A stretch of DNA of 64,000 nt. It comes from Sphingomonas sp. URHD0057 (GTDB lineage: Bacteria > Pseudomonadota > Alphaproteobacteria > Sphingomonadales > Sphingomonadaceae). This document shows positions 16,483 through 27,825 of the stretch, piece after piece. The stretch covers positions 1 through 64,000 of the forward strand of contig NZ_JIAU01000007.1 of the NCBI RefSeq assembly GCF_000620665.1. The letters run 5' to 3'. The notes under the pieces are model-generated. The model was not told where the DNA came from. It worked only from the letters and a program-made list of their open reading frames with translations, and did not search any database. The position numbers were made by a program, and so were the translations under genes. Each line of letters opens with the position of its first letter. Within the stretch, counting starts at the first letter, position 1.

Positions 16483-18750
16483 ATGCCGCAGTCCGCCGCA
16501 GCCTCCGCTCGCGAGATCCTGACCGGCCTCCACGAGGTGATGGCCAAGCGCGGCTCGGCGCAGGCCAAGCTCGACCGCGTCGTCGACCTGATCGCCGAGG
16601 CAATGGCGAGCGAGGTCTGCTCGATCTACCTTCTGCGCGACAATCAGCTCGAACTGTTCGCGACCCACGGCCTGCGCAAGGAAGCGGTGCACGTGACCCG
16701 GCTGCGCATGGGCGAGGGCCTGGTCGGCACGATCGCTGCCGCGGGCCGCATCCTCAATCTCGCCGAAGCCGCCGAGCACCCGGCATTCGCCTACCGGCCC
16801 GAAACCGGCGAGGAGCGCTTTCACAGCTTTGCAGGTGTTCCGATTGTCCGCCTCGAAAGCCCGATCGGGGTGCTCGCCGTGCAGCACGCCGAACCGCGGC
16901 GCTACGAGGATGTCGAGATCGAGGCGCTGCAGACCGTCGCCATGGTCCTGTCGGAGATGATCGCCGCGGCGCGGCTGGTCGACGGCGCGCGGCGGGGCAG
17001 GCTGCGCGGCGCCGGGCCTCTGCGGTTGTCGGGACTCAAGCTCGTCGCCGGCATGGCCAAGGGCCAAGCGGTGTTTCACGAGCCGCGAGTTGTTGTCGAG
17101 CACACCGTCGCCGACGATATCGAGGCCGAGCGCGCGCGCGTCTATTCGGCCTTCCGCAAGATGCGCGAGCAGATCGACACCATGACCCGCGAGGCGGAAT
17201 TCGGGACCGCCGGCGAGCATCAGGAGATTCTCGAGACCTATCGCATGTTCGCCTACGACGAGGGCTGGTCGCGGCGGATCAACGAAGCGATCGACAGCGG
17301 CCTCACCGCCGAAGCGGCCATCGAGCGGGTGCAGCAACGGACCCGCGCCCGCATGCAGGAAATCGACGACCCGCTGTTGCAAGAACGGATGCACGATCTC
17401 GAGGACCTGTCCAACCGGCTGCTCCGCATCGTTTCGGGGCGGATGGGGACGGCCGCGCAGACCGGCCTGACCCACGACGCGGTGCTGATCGCCCGCAACC
17501 TCGGGCCCGCCGAATTATTGGAATATGATCGCCGCCGGCTGAAGGGTGTGCTGCTCGAGGAAGGCTCGCTGACCTCGCACATGACGATCGTCGCCCGGGC
17601 CATCGGCGTGCCGGTGATCGGGCGCCTCAACGACATTCGCCACAGCGTCGAGGACGGCGAGCCGATCCTCGTCGATGGCGACAACGGCAGCATCATCATC
17701 CGTCCCAATCGCGCGCTGCTGTCGGGCTTCGAGCACCGCATGGCGCTGAGCCAGAAGCGCCGCGCCGAGTTCGCCGCGGGCAAGAGCTTGCCCGCCAAAA
17801 CCAAGGACGGGGTCAAGGTCAGCGTGATGGTCAACGCCGGCCTGGCCGAGGACGCCGCCGCTCTGTCGATGAGCGGCGCCGACGGCATCGGCCTGTTCCG
17901 CACCGAGTTCCAGTTCCTGATCTCGGCCACCATGCCGGGCCGGGATCGCCAGCTTCGACTATATTCGAAGGTGCTGGAAGCCGCTGGCGACAAGCCCGTG
18001 GTGTTCCGCACGGTCGACATCGGCGGCGACAAGGCCTTGCCCTATCTCGCCGACGTTCACGAGGAAGCGGAAAATCCGGCAATGGGCTGGCGCGCGCTGC
18101 GCCTGTCGCTCGAGCGCTCGACGCTGATGAAGGCGCAGGCGCGCTCGCTGATCGAAGCGTCGGGCGGCAGGGTCTTGCGGGTGATGTTCCCGATGGTCTC
18201 CGAGCCGTGGGAATATGAGGAGGCGCGGGCGCTGTTCGAAGAGCAGGTCGAATGGGCGCGCAAGAGCCACCGCAAGCTTCCGAGCCGCATCGAGTTCGGC
18301 GCCATGCTCGAGGTGCCGAGCCTGGCCGAGATGCTCGACCAGCTCCTGCCGCGCGTCGACTTCCTGTCGGTGGGGACCAACGACCTCACCCAGTTCCTGT
18401 TCGCCGCTGACCGTTCGGACCCGCGCCTGGCCGAGCGCTACGACTGGTTGAGTCCCGCCATCCTTCGGTTCCTCAAGCGCGTTCTCGATGCCGCCCGTGC
18501 CCACGGCGTGCCGGCGCGGATCTGCGGCGAGATGGGCGGCCGGCCGCTCGAAGCGATGGCGCTGATTGGACTTGGGGCTGAGAATTTCTCGATCACTCCG
18601 GCGGCGGTCGGGCCCATCAAGGCGATGGTCCGCTCGCTGGATGCAGCGGCGGTGCGCGCCCGGGTGGAGCAACTGCTCGAACATCCGCCCAAAGACATGC
18701 GGCGGACGCTTGGCGACTGGGCTCGCAGGCATTCGGTCACAATTGGTTGA
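16483..18750 (+). CDS. ptsP: PTS phosphotransferase EI-Ntr (PtsP)
   Basis: A 755-residue enzyme I of the nitrogen PTS. A GAF domain (about 15-160) precedes the N-terminal phospho-His domain, with the active-site His in LTSHMTIVARAIGVPVIG. The PEP-binding barrel has GLFRTEFQFL, VFRTVDIGGDKALPYL, MLEVPSLAEMLDQLLP, SVGTNDLTQFLFAADRSDP and CGEMGGRP. It passes phosphate from PEP to NPr, regulating carbon, nitrogen and potassium responses. Length is normal. No partner npr gene is in the window. Confidence 0.95.
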   Translation: MPQSAAASAREILTGLHEVMAKRGSAQAKLDRVVDLIAEAMASEVCSIYLLRDNQLELFATHGLRKEAVHVTRLRMGEGLVGTIAAAGRILNLAEAAEHPAFAYRPETGEERFHSFAGVPIVRLESPIGVLAVQHAEPRRYEDVEIEALQTVAMVLSEMIAAARLVDGARRGRLRGAGPLRLSGLKLVAGMAKGQAVFHEPRVVVEHTVADDIEAERARVYSAFRKMREQIDTMTREAEFGTAGEHQEILETYRMFAYDEGWSRRINEAIDSGLTAEAAIERVQQRTRARMQEIDDPLLQERMHDLEDLSNRLLRIVSGRMGTAAQTGLTHDAVLIARNLGPAELLEYDRRRLKGVLLEEGSLTSHMTIVARAIGVPVIGRLNDIRHSVEDGEPILVDGDNGSIIIRPNRALLSGFEHRMALSQKRRAEFAAGKSLPAKTKDGVKVSVMVNAGLAEDAAALSMSGADGIGLFRTEFQFLISATMPGRDRQLRLYSKVLEAAGDKPVVFRTVDIGGDKALPYLADVHEEAENPAMGWRALRLSLERSTLMKAQARSLIEASGGRVLRVMFPMVSEPWEYEEARALFEEQVEWARKSHRKLPSRIEFGAMLEVPSLAEMLDQLLPRVDFLSVGTNDLTQFLFAADRSDPRLAERYDWLSPAILRFLKRVLDAARAHGVPARICGEMGGRPLEAMALIGLGAENFSITPAAVGPIKAMVRSLDAAAVRARVEQLLEHPPKDMRRTLGDWARRHSVTIG

Positions 18751-18809
18751 CAGCGCGCGCGCAGCCCTCAAACACTGACAAAATCCGGGGCGGGCGATAA
18801 GGCGAGGCG

Positions 18810-19628
18810 ATGGACGAAGATCTGGTCGAACCGGAGATGCCGACAGTAGGCGAGCGGCTGCGTGTCGCGCGCGAGGAAAAAGGCCTCAGCCTCGAGGATA
18901 TCGCGGCCCAGACTCGAATCCCCCAACGGCATCTGGAAAGCATCGAAACGGCGGAGTGGGACAAGCTGCCGGCGCCCACGTACACGACCGGTTTCGCCAA
19001 GAGCTACGCCAGCGCGGTCGGGCTGGACCGGGTCGAGATCGGCGAGCAACTGCGCGCCGAAATGGGCGGCCAGCGCTCGCCCAACATGACGACCGAAGTA
19101 TTCGAGCCCGCCGATCCCGCCCGGACCATGCCCAAATCGCTGGTGATTGCGATGATCGCGGCGGTGATCCTGCTCGTCGTCGTGATGAGCTGGCTCAACC
19201 GCCGTTCGCTCGACCAGTCGGATGATCCGAACGCCGTCGCGGCCGAGCAGACCGCTGCGTCCGCTTCACAGACGCCGGCAGCGCCCGCCCAACGACCGGC
19301 GCCGCCGCCGGCCCAGGCCGCGCAGGGACCGGTTGTGGTGACCGCGATCGGCCCGGCGTGGGTGCGGGTGACGGACCAGGGCAATGTTCTGTTCGAAAGT
19401 ACCATGCAGCCTGGGCAGACCTACCAGGTGCCGCCGACGGCATCCGCGCCGATGCTGCGGGTGGGCGCGCCCGAAGCCGTTCGGATCACTGTCGGCAATG
19501 CCGTGGCGCCGCCCGTCGGCCCGGCCGGCCAGGTGACCTCCAACGTCAGCCTCAAGCCCGCTGACCTGATGCGTGGGCCGGCCCAGCCGAACGGGGCGCC
19601 TGCTGCCGTGCCCGGTCCCGTGCGGTAG
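18810..19628 (+). CDS. RodZ-like membrane HTH protein (DUF4115)
   Basis: A 272-residue single-pass inner-membrane protein. The N-terminal cytoplasmic HTH (VGERLRVAREEKGLSLEDIA) is of the HTH_25 type, followed by the transmembrane helix LVIAMIAAVILLVVVMSWL (about 112-130), an Ala/Pro/Gln-rich linker, and a C-terminal DUF4115 domain (VVTAIGPAWVRVTDQGNVL). This is the layout of RodZ, which links MreB to the wall machinery. It lies about 5.6 kb from the solitary mreB. Tail is proline-rich. Confidence 0.85.
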   Translation: MDEDLVEPEMPTVGERLRVAREEKGLSLEDIAAQTRIPQRHLESIETAEWDKLPAPTYTTGFAKSYASAVGLDRVEIGEQLRAEMGGQRSPNMTTEVFEPADPARTMPKSLVIAMIAAVILLVVVMSWLNRRSLDQSDDPNAVAAEQTAASASQTPAAPAQRPAPPPAQAAQGPVVVTAIGPAWVRVTDQGNVLFESTMQPGQTYQVPPTASAPMLRVGAPEAVRITVGNAVAPPVGPAGQVTSNVSLKPADLMRGPAQPNGAPAAVPGPVR

Positions 19629-19690
19629 GATTCAGCTTGGCGAAAGGCGGCGCGGCGCAGTCTGAACACGAGAGCTTGGGGAATTTGTTC

Positions 19691-20608
19691 GTGAAATTTC
19701 TACGTCCGATCATCGCGCTGGCGGCGACCACCGCCATCGCCTCGCTCACCCCTTCGGTTGCGCTCGCGCAGCGGCAGGCCCCACCAAGTCCGGAGCAGCG
19801 CCTCGACCGGCTTGAGCGCCAGGTCGAGCAGGTTCAGCGACAGGTCTTCCCGAAAGGCCGCCCGGCCGACACGGCGGGCTTCTCGAACGACCCGGCGGCG
19901 ACTCAATCGTCGGTCGTGACGCTCGATCAGCGTCTGGACTCGCTTGAGCGGCAGGTGGCGGACATGCTCCGTCAGTCCGAGGAAAACGGGCATCGGCTGC
20001 AGACCATCGAGTCCGATGTCGGTCGCTTTCGCGCGGACCAGGAACAGCGGTTTTCAACGCTCGAGCAGCGGTTGAACGATGCCGCCTCGGCTGCCGCGGC
20101 GACGGCGCCGCCAATCCAGCAGCCGCCGGTCGCCACAACGCGCCCCACAGGAAAACCGAAGCCGGACGCCGCCCTACCCGCCGTTTCGACTGCCACCACA
20201 GCGACCATTCCCGAGGGCGACCCGGCCGAAGATGCGTACAGCGAGGGTTTCCACTTGTGGGAATCGGGCCAGTACGACCAGGCCATCACGACGCTCCGCG
20301 CGTTCACCTCGGCCTATCCCAAGCACCGCCGCGCGAGCTACGCCAACAACCTCATCGGCCGCGCCTTGCTCGACAAGGGCGACACTCGGGGAGCAGCTCA
20401 GGCCTTGCTAGCCAACTACCGGAACAACCCGAAGGGCGAGCGCGCCCCGGACAGCCTGCTCTACCTCGGCCAGGCGCTGATGAAGCTCGGTCAGCCGAGC
20501 CAGGCGTGCAAGGCCTATGCCGAGCTCGACGCCGTTTATGGCTCCGCCGTTCGCTCCGACCTCAAGAAGCTCGAAGCGGACGCCAAGGCGCAGGCCCAAT
20601 GCAGCTGA
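19691..20608 (+). CDS. cpoB: Cell division coordinator CpoB/YbgF
   Basis: A 305-residue periplasmic protein. GTG 19691 is chosen because GGGGA lies 8 bases upstream and it gives a clean signal peptide (KFLRPIIALAATTAIASLTPSVALA). The mature protein has N-terminal coiled-coil heptads (RLDRLERQVEQVQRQ; LDQRLDSLERQVADML), a Pro/Thr linker, and C-terminal TPR-like repeats beginning DPAEDAYSEGFHLWESGQYDQAI. CpoB coordinates Tol-Pal constriction with peptidoglycan synthesis. The tol-pal genes are not directly upstream here. Confidence 0.9.
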   Translation: MKFLRPIIALAATTAIASLTPSVALAQRQAPPSPEQRLDRLERQVEQVQRQVFPKGRPADTAGFSNDPAATQSSVVTLDQRLDSLERQVADMLRQSEENGHRLQTIESDVGRFRADQEQRFSTLEQRLNDAASAAAATAPPIQQPPVATTRPTGKPKPDAALPAVSTATTATIPEGDPAEDAYSEGFHLWESGQYDQAITTLRAFTSAYPKHRRASYANNLIGRALLDKGDTRGAAQALLANYRNNPKGERAPDSLLYLGQALMKLGQPSQACKAYAELDAVYGSAVRSDLKKLEADAKAQAQCS

Positions 20609-20707
20609 CGCGCGCCTGACTCGTTTCGTCGCGCTTCTTTGCGATGTCATTCGGGCGTAAGCGCCAGTCCATGTGGACCGTGGCACCGGCGCGCCTGAAT
20701 TGGCAAT

Positions 20708-21703
20708 ATGGAGGTCAAGGTGGCGACCCAGGAGCTGGTTGAACCTCAGGCGGAGGCGATCGAGCGCTTTCGCCATGACCTCGATGCGCTGATCGGCGCG
20801 CAAGGCCTCGTCGGGGTGGCGGTGTCGGGCGGACCCGACAGCCTCGCCTTGCTTGCCCTCACCGCTGCGGCGCGCCCGGGCTCGATCGAGGCGGCGACCG
20901 TCGATCACGCTTTGCGCCCCGGAGCCAGGGCCGAGGCCGACATGGTGGCGCGGGTGTGCCGCACGCTCGGCGTGCCGCACCAGACGTTGACGGTGAAATG
21001 GGCGACCACGCCGGAAACTGCGCTGCAGGAGCGGGCGCGAGCCGAGCGCTACAATCTCCTCAGCAAGTGGGCGAAGGACCGCGGGCTGCATGCGATCCTC
21101 ACTGCCCACCATCTCGACGACCAGGCGGAAACCTTCATGATGCGGCTGACGCGGGGGGCAGGGGTCCGAGGCCTCGCCGGGATGCGCCGCTCGGCTCCGG
21201 TTCCGGGCTCGGACATGCCGCTGCTTCGCCCACTGCTCGGCTGGCGGCGGATGGAGCTCGAGCAAATCTGCGCGGACTTCGGCCTGACCCCGATCGCCGA
21301 CCCGAGCAACGTGGACGAGCAGTTCGAGCGCGTAAGGGTGCGGCGCGCCCTGGCCGGGTCCGGCTGGCTCAATTCGCGCGGCGTTGCGGCAAGCGCGCAA
21401 AACCTCGCCGAGGCGGACGGCGCGCTAGGCTGGGCGACGACTCAGGCGTGGGCGCGGGCGGTCAGCGAAGGCGAAGGCGAAATCCGGTTCGTGCCCGCCG
21501 ACATGCCGCGCGAAATTCGCCGCCGCATCGTCCTTCGCGCCGTCGCTCGGCTGGCCACCGAAGGGGCCGGCGCCGAACTGCGGGGTCGGGAGATCGATCG
21601 CCTCCTCACCACGCTGGCTGGCGGCGGACAGGCGACCGTCCGCGGCGTGTTGTGCAGCGGAGGCAAGGAGTGGCGCTTTTCGCCGGCGCCGCCCCGCAGA
21701 TGA
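20708..21703 (+). CDS. tilS: tRNA(Ile)-lysidine synthetase TilS
   Basis: A 331-residue ATP-dependent enzyme that converts C34 of the AUA-reading tRNA-Ile to lysidine. The PP-loop motif VAVSGGPDSLALLALTA is near residue 37; TVDHALRPGARAEADMVARV and HHLDDQAETFMMRLTRGAG follow. Length fits the short alphaproteobacterial form lacking a long C-terminal domain. It sits between cpoB and ftsH, the usual alphaproteobacterial order, but with a convergent glycosyltransferase inserted before ftsH. Confidence 0.93.
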   Translation: MEVKVATQELVEPQAEAIERFRHDLDALIGAQGLVGVAVSGGPDSLALLALTAAARPGSIEAATVDHALRPGARAEADMVARVCRTLGVPHQTLTVKWATTPETALQERARAERYNLLSKWAKDRGLHAILTAHHLDDQAETFMMRLTRGAGVRGLAGMRRSAPVPGSDMPLLRPLLGWRRMELEQICADFGLTPIADPSNVDEQFERVRVRRALAGSGWLNSRGVAASAQNLAEADGALGWATTQAWARAVSEGEGEIRFVPADMPREIRRRIVLRAVARLATEGAGAELRGREIDRLLTTLAGGGQATVRGVLCSGGKEWRFSPAPPRR

Positions 21704-21706
21704 CGT

Positions 21707-22714
21707 TCAGCGCGCCGCTTTCAGGCCGATTCGCCGGTCGACCGGCGATGGCAGCGCCGGCGCCCGAATTCCAAGCGCTCGCTGGGCGCCCTCGGGTGAG
21801 CGCATCGCCCACCGCTGGCCCGCATACCGAAGGAGATAATAAGCGCGGCCGAGCGCCTTCGCGGCGACGATTTCCCGCCGCCCGACGCTGACATGAGCGA
21901 GCCTGCTCTCCACTCGAAGGTGAAGGTTGGCGAGCTGGTGGCTCAGCTCCCCCCGCGCAGCTTCGGCCGGCTGGCCGGCGAGGCGCGCACGCATGACGAG
22001 ATCATATCCCTCGCTGAGCGCGCGATGGACGAAGTGCCGTGGGCTTGGCGGGGGATGACGAACCCGCGCGTCGGTCTGCTGGAACAAGCGCACGCCGTTC
22101 CGGCGCAGCCGGTCGGCCAGAAGCTTGCACTGCCCCCGGTACAACGGCAGCTCTTCGAACCGATACGCCAGGAACAGGTCGCGCCTGAAGATGACGTTGT
22201 TGGCGTAAAAGTAGCCGACCTCCCTTAGCCCCATCGACTCCGAGCGAACGGGAAAGAACCAGAAGAGGCCGAACGCTCGTCCAAAGAAGGACTGGGTCTC
22301 CACGTAGGTGCCGCCGCCAACGACGTCGACGCCAGGCCTTAAAGACTCGATGAGGGACCGCAGCCAGCCGGGCTCCGGTATGACGTCGCTATCGAGAAAC
22401 AGCACGTACCTGCGGGAAGCGAGCTGGGCGCCCTCATTCTTCTGACCGTAATAATCCGACCCTTCGGTCGCATGGATGAGCAGCTCGCACGGAGGTTCGG
22501 TGCCGCACGCTTTGCTCACCGCCCGCTCGACCACAAGCCGAGGGACAATTTGTTGTTCGTGGAGCACGATGAGCTGTGGCGGGCGCACGAGGTCGCCGGA
22601 CAGCTCGCGCACCTGGGACATAAGCTCGTGCAGCGCGCGCCCGGCCCGTTCGGCCCCCGACAGCCGGGCGTTCTCCCACTCGACCACAATCGAAAAGCTC
22701 GGGTAGCGAGCCAT
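21707..22714 (-). CDS. Family 2 glycosyltransferase
   Basis: About 335 residues from ATG 22714, which has AGAGGAG five bases upstream; a TTG at 22732 is possible but lacks a site. The GT-A fold is recognised from [12 protein letters not shown] at the N-terminus and the metal-binding [16 protein letters not shown]. Acceptor and sugar are unknown. A short hydrophobic stretch [12 protein letters not shown] follows. It is convergent with tilS and divergent from ftsH, so it interrupts an otherwise conserved block. Confidence 0.85.
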   Translation of the reverse strand: MARYPSFSIVVEWENARLSGAERAGRALHELMSQVRELSGDLVRPPQLIVLHEQQIVPRLVVERAVSKACGTEPPCELLIHATEGSDYYGQKNEGAQLASRRYVLFLDSDVIPEPGWLRSLIESLRPGVDVVGGGTYVETQSFFGRAFGLFWFFPVRSESMGLREVGYFYANNVIFRRDLFLAYRFEELPLYRGQCKLLADRLRRNGVRLFQQTDARVRHPPPSPRHFVHRALSEGYDLVMRARLAGQPAEAARGELSHQLANLHLRVESRLAHVSVGRREIVAAKALGRAYYLLRYAGQRWAMRSPEGAQRALGIRAPALPSPVDRRIGLKAAR

Positions 22715-22813
22715 CCGCACTCCTCTTCTCAATGCCTAATGCCCGCCGAGCCGATTGCACGCAACGCGAGGCTCCTCATCCCGGCGCTCGTTCACCGCTT
22801 TCTAAGCTCCACA

Positions 22814-22841
22814 TTGTTATTGGCCCTGATGAGCCTATTTT
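22814..22841 (+). promoter_or_regulatory. Putative ftsH promoter
   Basis: TTGTTA (22814-22819) and TATTTT (22836-22841) with a 16-base spacer fit a sigma-70-type promoter in a locally AT-richer stretch, 35 bases before the ftsH ATG. Not tested; a heat-shock sigma site is an alternative. Confidence 0.4.
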
Positions 22842-22875
22842 ACAGGCAACGGCGTTTTGCCCTCTGGAAGACGAG

Positions 22876-24831
<1,956 letters not shown>

Positions 24832-24832
24832 C

Positions 24833-25876
24833 TCAGCTCGCGCCGATCGCCACCGCCGTCACCATGAAGATGCCGGCGGCCGCGAAGGCGAAGCCGACCA
24901 GCGCCGAGGTGCGAACGATCGCGCTGAACTTCCCCAGCTGGTAGGAGCCCTTGAGGTGCCGGTACATGTGGAATGGCGGCACGAAAAAAAGCAGGGTGCC
25001 GAGGCCCGACAGGCCGGCCGCGGTCAGCAGGCTCCAGGCGATCACCAGCAGCATCATGAACGATAGCGAGTAAGTGACGAACACCGTGTGGTCGTAGGTA
25101 TTGTAGCGCCGCCGGAACGGGAACAGCAGCCACATGAACGGCACCGACAGCGGGATCAGCAGCCAGCTGTACTTCGACGCCGCTTCCTGCACCTTCAATG
25201 AGACCATTTCGGGATTGTCGCGGGCGTTCTCGATGAACGGCTTGATCCAGCTCGGCGTCTCGTCGCCGGCGTCGGCGGTGATGAGGCCCTTGCCGGTGTT
25301 CAGCGCTTTCTGAGTTTCGGCGATGTCGGCCTTGCGCTTGGCAATCCGGCGATCGAGATCCGCGACGTCCTTGTGAGCCGCCACGGCTGCCTGGTGCTTG
25401 GCCTCGAGCCTGGCCAGGCCGGCCTGCTCCTCCTTGATGCTGGTCGCGATCTGCCCCGACAGGTTCTTGCCCGAACCGGCGGTCCAGGTGCCGGTGAAGT
25501 TGAGCACCGCGAACATCGCGAAAACCGTGAACAGATATAGCGCGACCGGCGAGATGAACCGCGCGCGTTCCCCGGCAATGTAGCGCCGGGTCATCTCGCC
25601 AGGCCGCCAGACGAGCATCGGCAGCGTGTGCCAAAACTTCCCTTCGAAGTTGAAGAGGCCTTGCGCGAAATCCTGCAGGAAGCCCCGGACCGAGCGGTGA
25701 ACGTGCGCCCTCTGGCCGCATGTGGCGCAGTAGGGCCCCGTCAGCGGATCGCCGCAGTTGAGACAATTCTTCTCATGGGTATGGCTGTCCGACCCGGCCT
25801 CGCCGGCCGTGGGTTCGACCGCGCGGGCCAGCAATCCGCCCGTCACCGCGTCGCCGACCGCTTCGATTCCGTCCAT
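24833..25876 (-). CDS. DUF3667 membrane protein with zinc ribbon
   Basis: About 347 residues from ATG 25876, which has AAGGGGG upstream. The N-terminal part carries a four-cysteine zinc ribbon (CLNCGDPLTGPYCATCGQR), followed by the DUF3667 signature RSVRGFLQDFAQGLFNFEGKFWHTL and WRPGEMTRRYIAGERARFISPV. Membrane segments flank a charged helical coil (about 190-245) and continue to the C-terminus. Function is unknown. It is convergent with ftsH and divergent from nadD. Confidence 0.85.
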   Translation of the reverse strand: MDGIEAVGDAVTGGLLARAVEPTAGEAGSDSHTHEKNCLNCGDPLTGPYCATCGQRAHVHRSVRGFLQDFAQGLFNFEGKFWHTLPMLVWRPGEMTRRYIAGERARFISPVALYLFTVFAMFAVLNFTGTWTAGSGKNLSGQIATSIKEEQAGLARLEAKHQAAVAAHKDVADLDRRIAKRKADIAETQKALNTGKGLITADAGDETPSWIKPFIENARDNPEMVSLKVQEAASKYSWLLIPLSVPFMWLLFPFRRRYNTYDHTVFVTYSLSFMMLLVIAWSLLTAAGLSGLGTLLFFVPPFHMYRHLKGSYQLGKFSAIVRTSALVGFAFAAAGIFMVTAVAIGAS

Positions 25877-25932
25877 CAACGCCCCCTTGCCGGATATTAG
25901 GCGCGCTTGCCGGCCCATGCTAGCTGCCGGCC

Positions 25933-26595
25933 ATGGCCCGCATCGGTCTCCTCGGCGGTTCGTTCAACCCGGCGCATCGCGGGCACCGGCGCATCAGCCT
26001 GCAGGCGCTGAAGAAGCTGGGGCTGGACGAGGTGTGGTGGCTCGTGTCTCCGGGCAATCCATTGAAGGACGGCGTCAAGGACATGGCGCCGTTCGGCGAG
26101 CGCCTTGAATCAGCCGCGCGCCTCGCCCGTGGTGGACGTATTCGAGTCAGCGACTTCGAGCAGCAAGAGGGGACGCGCTACACGATCGATACGGTGCGCC
26201 GCGTCAAGCAACGTTATCCACAAGATCGGTTCATCTGGTTGCTCGGAAGCGACACCGTGCCAAATTTTCACAAATGGCGTGATTGGAGGGGGTTAGCCCG
26301 CGAAGTGCCGATTGCGGTGATTCGCCGCCCGGGCTATGATTCACTTGCTCACGCGGCGCGCGCGATGAGTTGGCTCAGGAGGTTCGTCCGTCCTTCGGGC
26401 CAGGCGAAACATTGGACGGAGTGGAGTGCACCGGCGATCATTTTCCTTCGCCTGCCGCCCGACGCTACGTCCGCGACCGCCATTCGCGCGCATTTCCCCA
26501 GTTGGCATCGCCGTTCCTCATCGCCGCGCGGGCGAAGCTTAAGGATCGCCTTGCCGTTATCCGCCAGGAGACCCCTTGACCGAACGTCCCGCTGA
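25933..26595 (+). CDS. nadD: Nicotinate-nucleotide adenylyltransferase NadD
   Basis: A 220-residue enzyme joining nicotinate mononucleotide to ATP in NAD synthesis. The nucleotidyltransferase motif GLLGGSFNPAHRGHRRIS (an HxGH-like HRGH) is at the N-terminus; WWLVSPGNPLK, FIWLLGSDTVPNFHKW and SATAIRAHFP are conserved family segments. The last 20 bases overlap rsfS. This begins the run nadD-rsfS-(bla-like)-rlmH-envC-ctpA. Confidence 0.93.
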   Translation: MARIGLLGGSFNPAHRGHRRISLQALKKLGLDEVWWLVSPGNPLKDGVKDMAPFGERLESAARLARGGRIRVSDFEQQEGTRYTIDTVRRVKQRYPQDRFIWLLGSDTVPNFHKWRDWRGLAREVPIAVIRRPGYDSLAHAARAMSWLRRFVRPSGQAKHWTEWSAPAIIFLRLPPDATSATAIRAHFPSWHRRSSSPRGRSLRIALPLSARRPLDRTSR

Positions 26596-26980
26596 GACCG
26601 TCGGCACCGCCGACCGCACTCCTATCGACGTCGAAGAGCTCCACGCCCTTGTTCTCCAGTCGCTCGACGACGACCAGGCGCAGGAGGTCGTTTCGATCCC
26701 CCTCGCCGGCAAGTCCAACATCGCGGACCATATGGTGATCGCGTCGGGCCGCTCGACCCGGCAGGTGGCCTCGATGGCGGTTAAGCTTGCAGACAAGATC
26801 AAGGAGCGATTTGGCAGGAACGTTCGGCTCGAAGGGCTCCCGGCCGCGGACTGGGTGCTGCTCGATGCCGACGACGTCATCGTTCACATTTTCCGTCCCG
26901 AAGTGAGAAATTTTTACAATTTGGAACGAATGTGGGCGTTTGGCGATGATTCGAATGTAAGCGCGGCAGCGCGCGGGTGA
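26576..26980 (+). CDS. rsfS: Ribosomal silencing factor RsfS
   Basis: A 134-residue protein of the Iojap family that binds ribosomal protein L14 and blocks subunit joining when nutrients are scarce. The TTG start at 26576 has AGGAG five bases upstream. Key segments are IADHMVIASGRSTRQVASMA, EGLPAADWVLLDADDVIVHIF and RNFYNLERMW. The C-terminus overlaps a possible GTG start of the next gene. Coupling with nadD is conserved across bacteria. Confidence 0.94.
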   Translation: MTERPAETVGTADRTPIDVEELHALVLQSLDDDQAQEVVSIPLAGKSNIADHMVIASGRSTRQVASMAVKLADKIKERFGRNVRLEGLPAADWVLLDADDVIVHIFRPEVRNFYNLERMWAFGDDSNVSAAARG

Positions 26981-26985
26981 GGGCA

Positions 26986-27825
26986 ATGCGTTTCACGGCG
27001 ATCTTATTGTCGTTGCTGGCGTTTTCGGCGCAGCCGGCCGTCGCGGCCTCGTCCCCGAGCCTGTCGGCGCTCGAGCAGCAGCTGAGCGCGATGGTGTCCG
27101 GCAAGTCCGCCGATATCGGCATCGCCGCGCTTGACCTCAACACCGGGGAAACGGTCAGCATCAAAGGCAATACGCCGTTCCCGATGGCGAGTACGGTCAA
27201 GGTCGCGGTCGCCGCGCTCTATCTCGCGCAGGTCGATCACGGACGCCGCTCGCTCGATGACACCATCAACGGGGTTTCGGCGCGCAGCCTGATGAAGCGC
27301 ATGCTGATTCACAGCGACAATCGAGCGACCGACATCCTGCTCAAGGATTTGGGCGGCCCGTCCGCGCTTCATGACTGGCTGCAGCAAAGCGGGGTCAACG
27401 GGCTTCGCGTCGATCGCACGATCGCTCAGCTGCTGTCGGCCAAGCGCGACCTCTGGGACCGCCGCGATTCGAGCACGCCGACGGCGATGGTGGACCTGCT
27501 TCGCCGGATCTATCGGGCCGAGCTGATCCGGCCGAAGAGCCGCGATTATTTGCTCGACCTGATGGCGCAATGCGAAACCGGAAAGAACCGGATGAAGGCC
27601 CTGCTGCCGGGCGTTCCGATCGAGCACAAGACCGGCACCCTCGACGGCCTCACCGACGACGTCGGGTTCATCTCCATGCCCGACGGGCATCGCGTTGCAG
27701 TGGCGATCTTCACTCGCGGCGGCAGCGACCGCCCGCGCGCCATCGCCCAGGCGGCGCGCGCGATCTACGACGGATTCAAGACGGCGCTCACCTGGCCGTT
27801 CAGCCCCGCGCTCACCGCGCGCTAG
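26986..27825 (+). CDS. Class A beta-lactamase-like serine hydrolase lacking Glu166
   Basis: A 279-residue exported protein (signal MRFTAILLSLLAFSAQPAVA). ATG 26986 is used; GTG 26977 overlapping rsfS is an alternative. The penicilloyl-serine motifs are present: STVK (Ser69-Lys72), SDN (110-112) and HKTGT (Lys215). But in the omega loop, VDRTIAQLL aligns with the usual LDRWEPELN, so the deacylating Glu is Ile146 and the Asn is Leu; no Glu occurs in residues 139-165. It may therefore bind but not efficiently hydrolyse beta-lactams, or act on peptidoglycan. The stop overlaps rlmH as TAGTG. Confidence 0.85.
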   Translation: MRFTAILLSLLAFSAQPAVAASSPSLSALEQQLSAMVSGKSADIGIAALDLNTGETVSIKGNTPFPMASTVKVAVAALYLAQVDHGRRSLDDTINGVSARSLMKRMLIHSDNRATDILLKDLGGPSALHDWLQQSGVNGLRVDRTIAQLLSAKRDLWDRRDSSTPTAMVDLLRRIYRAELIRPKSRDYLLDLMAQCETGKNRMKALLPGVPIEHKTGTLDGLTDDVGFISMPDGHRVAVAIFTRGGSDRPRAIAQAARAIYDGFKTALTWPFSPALTAR

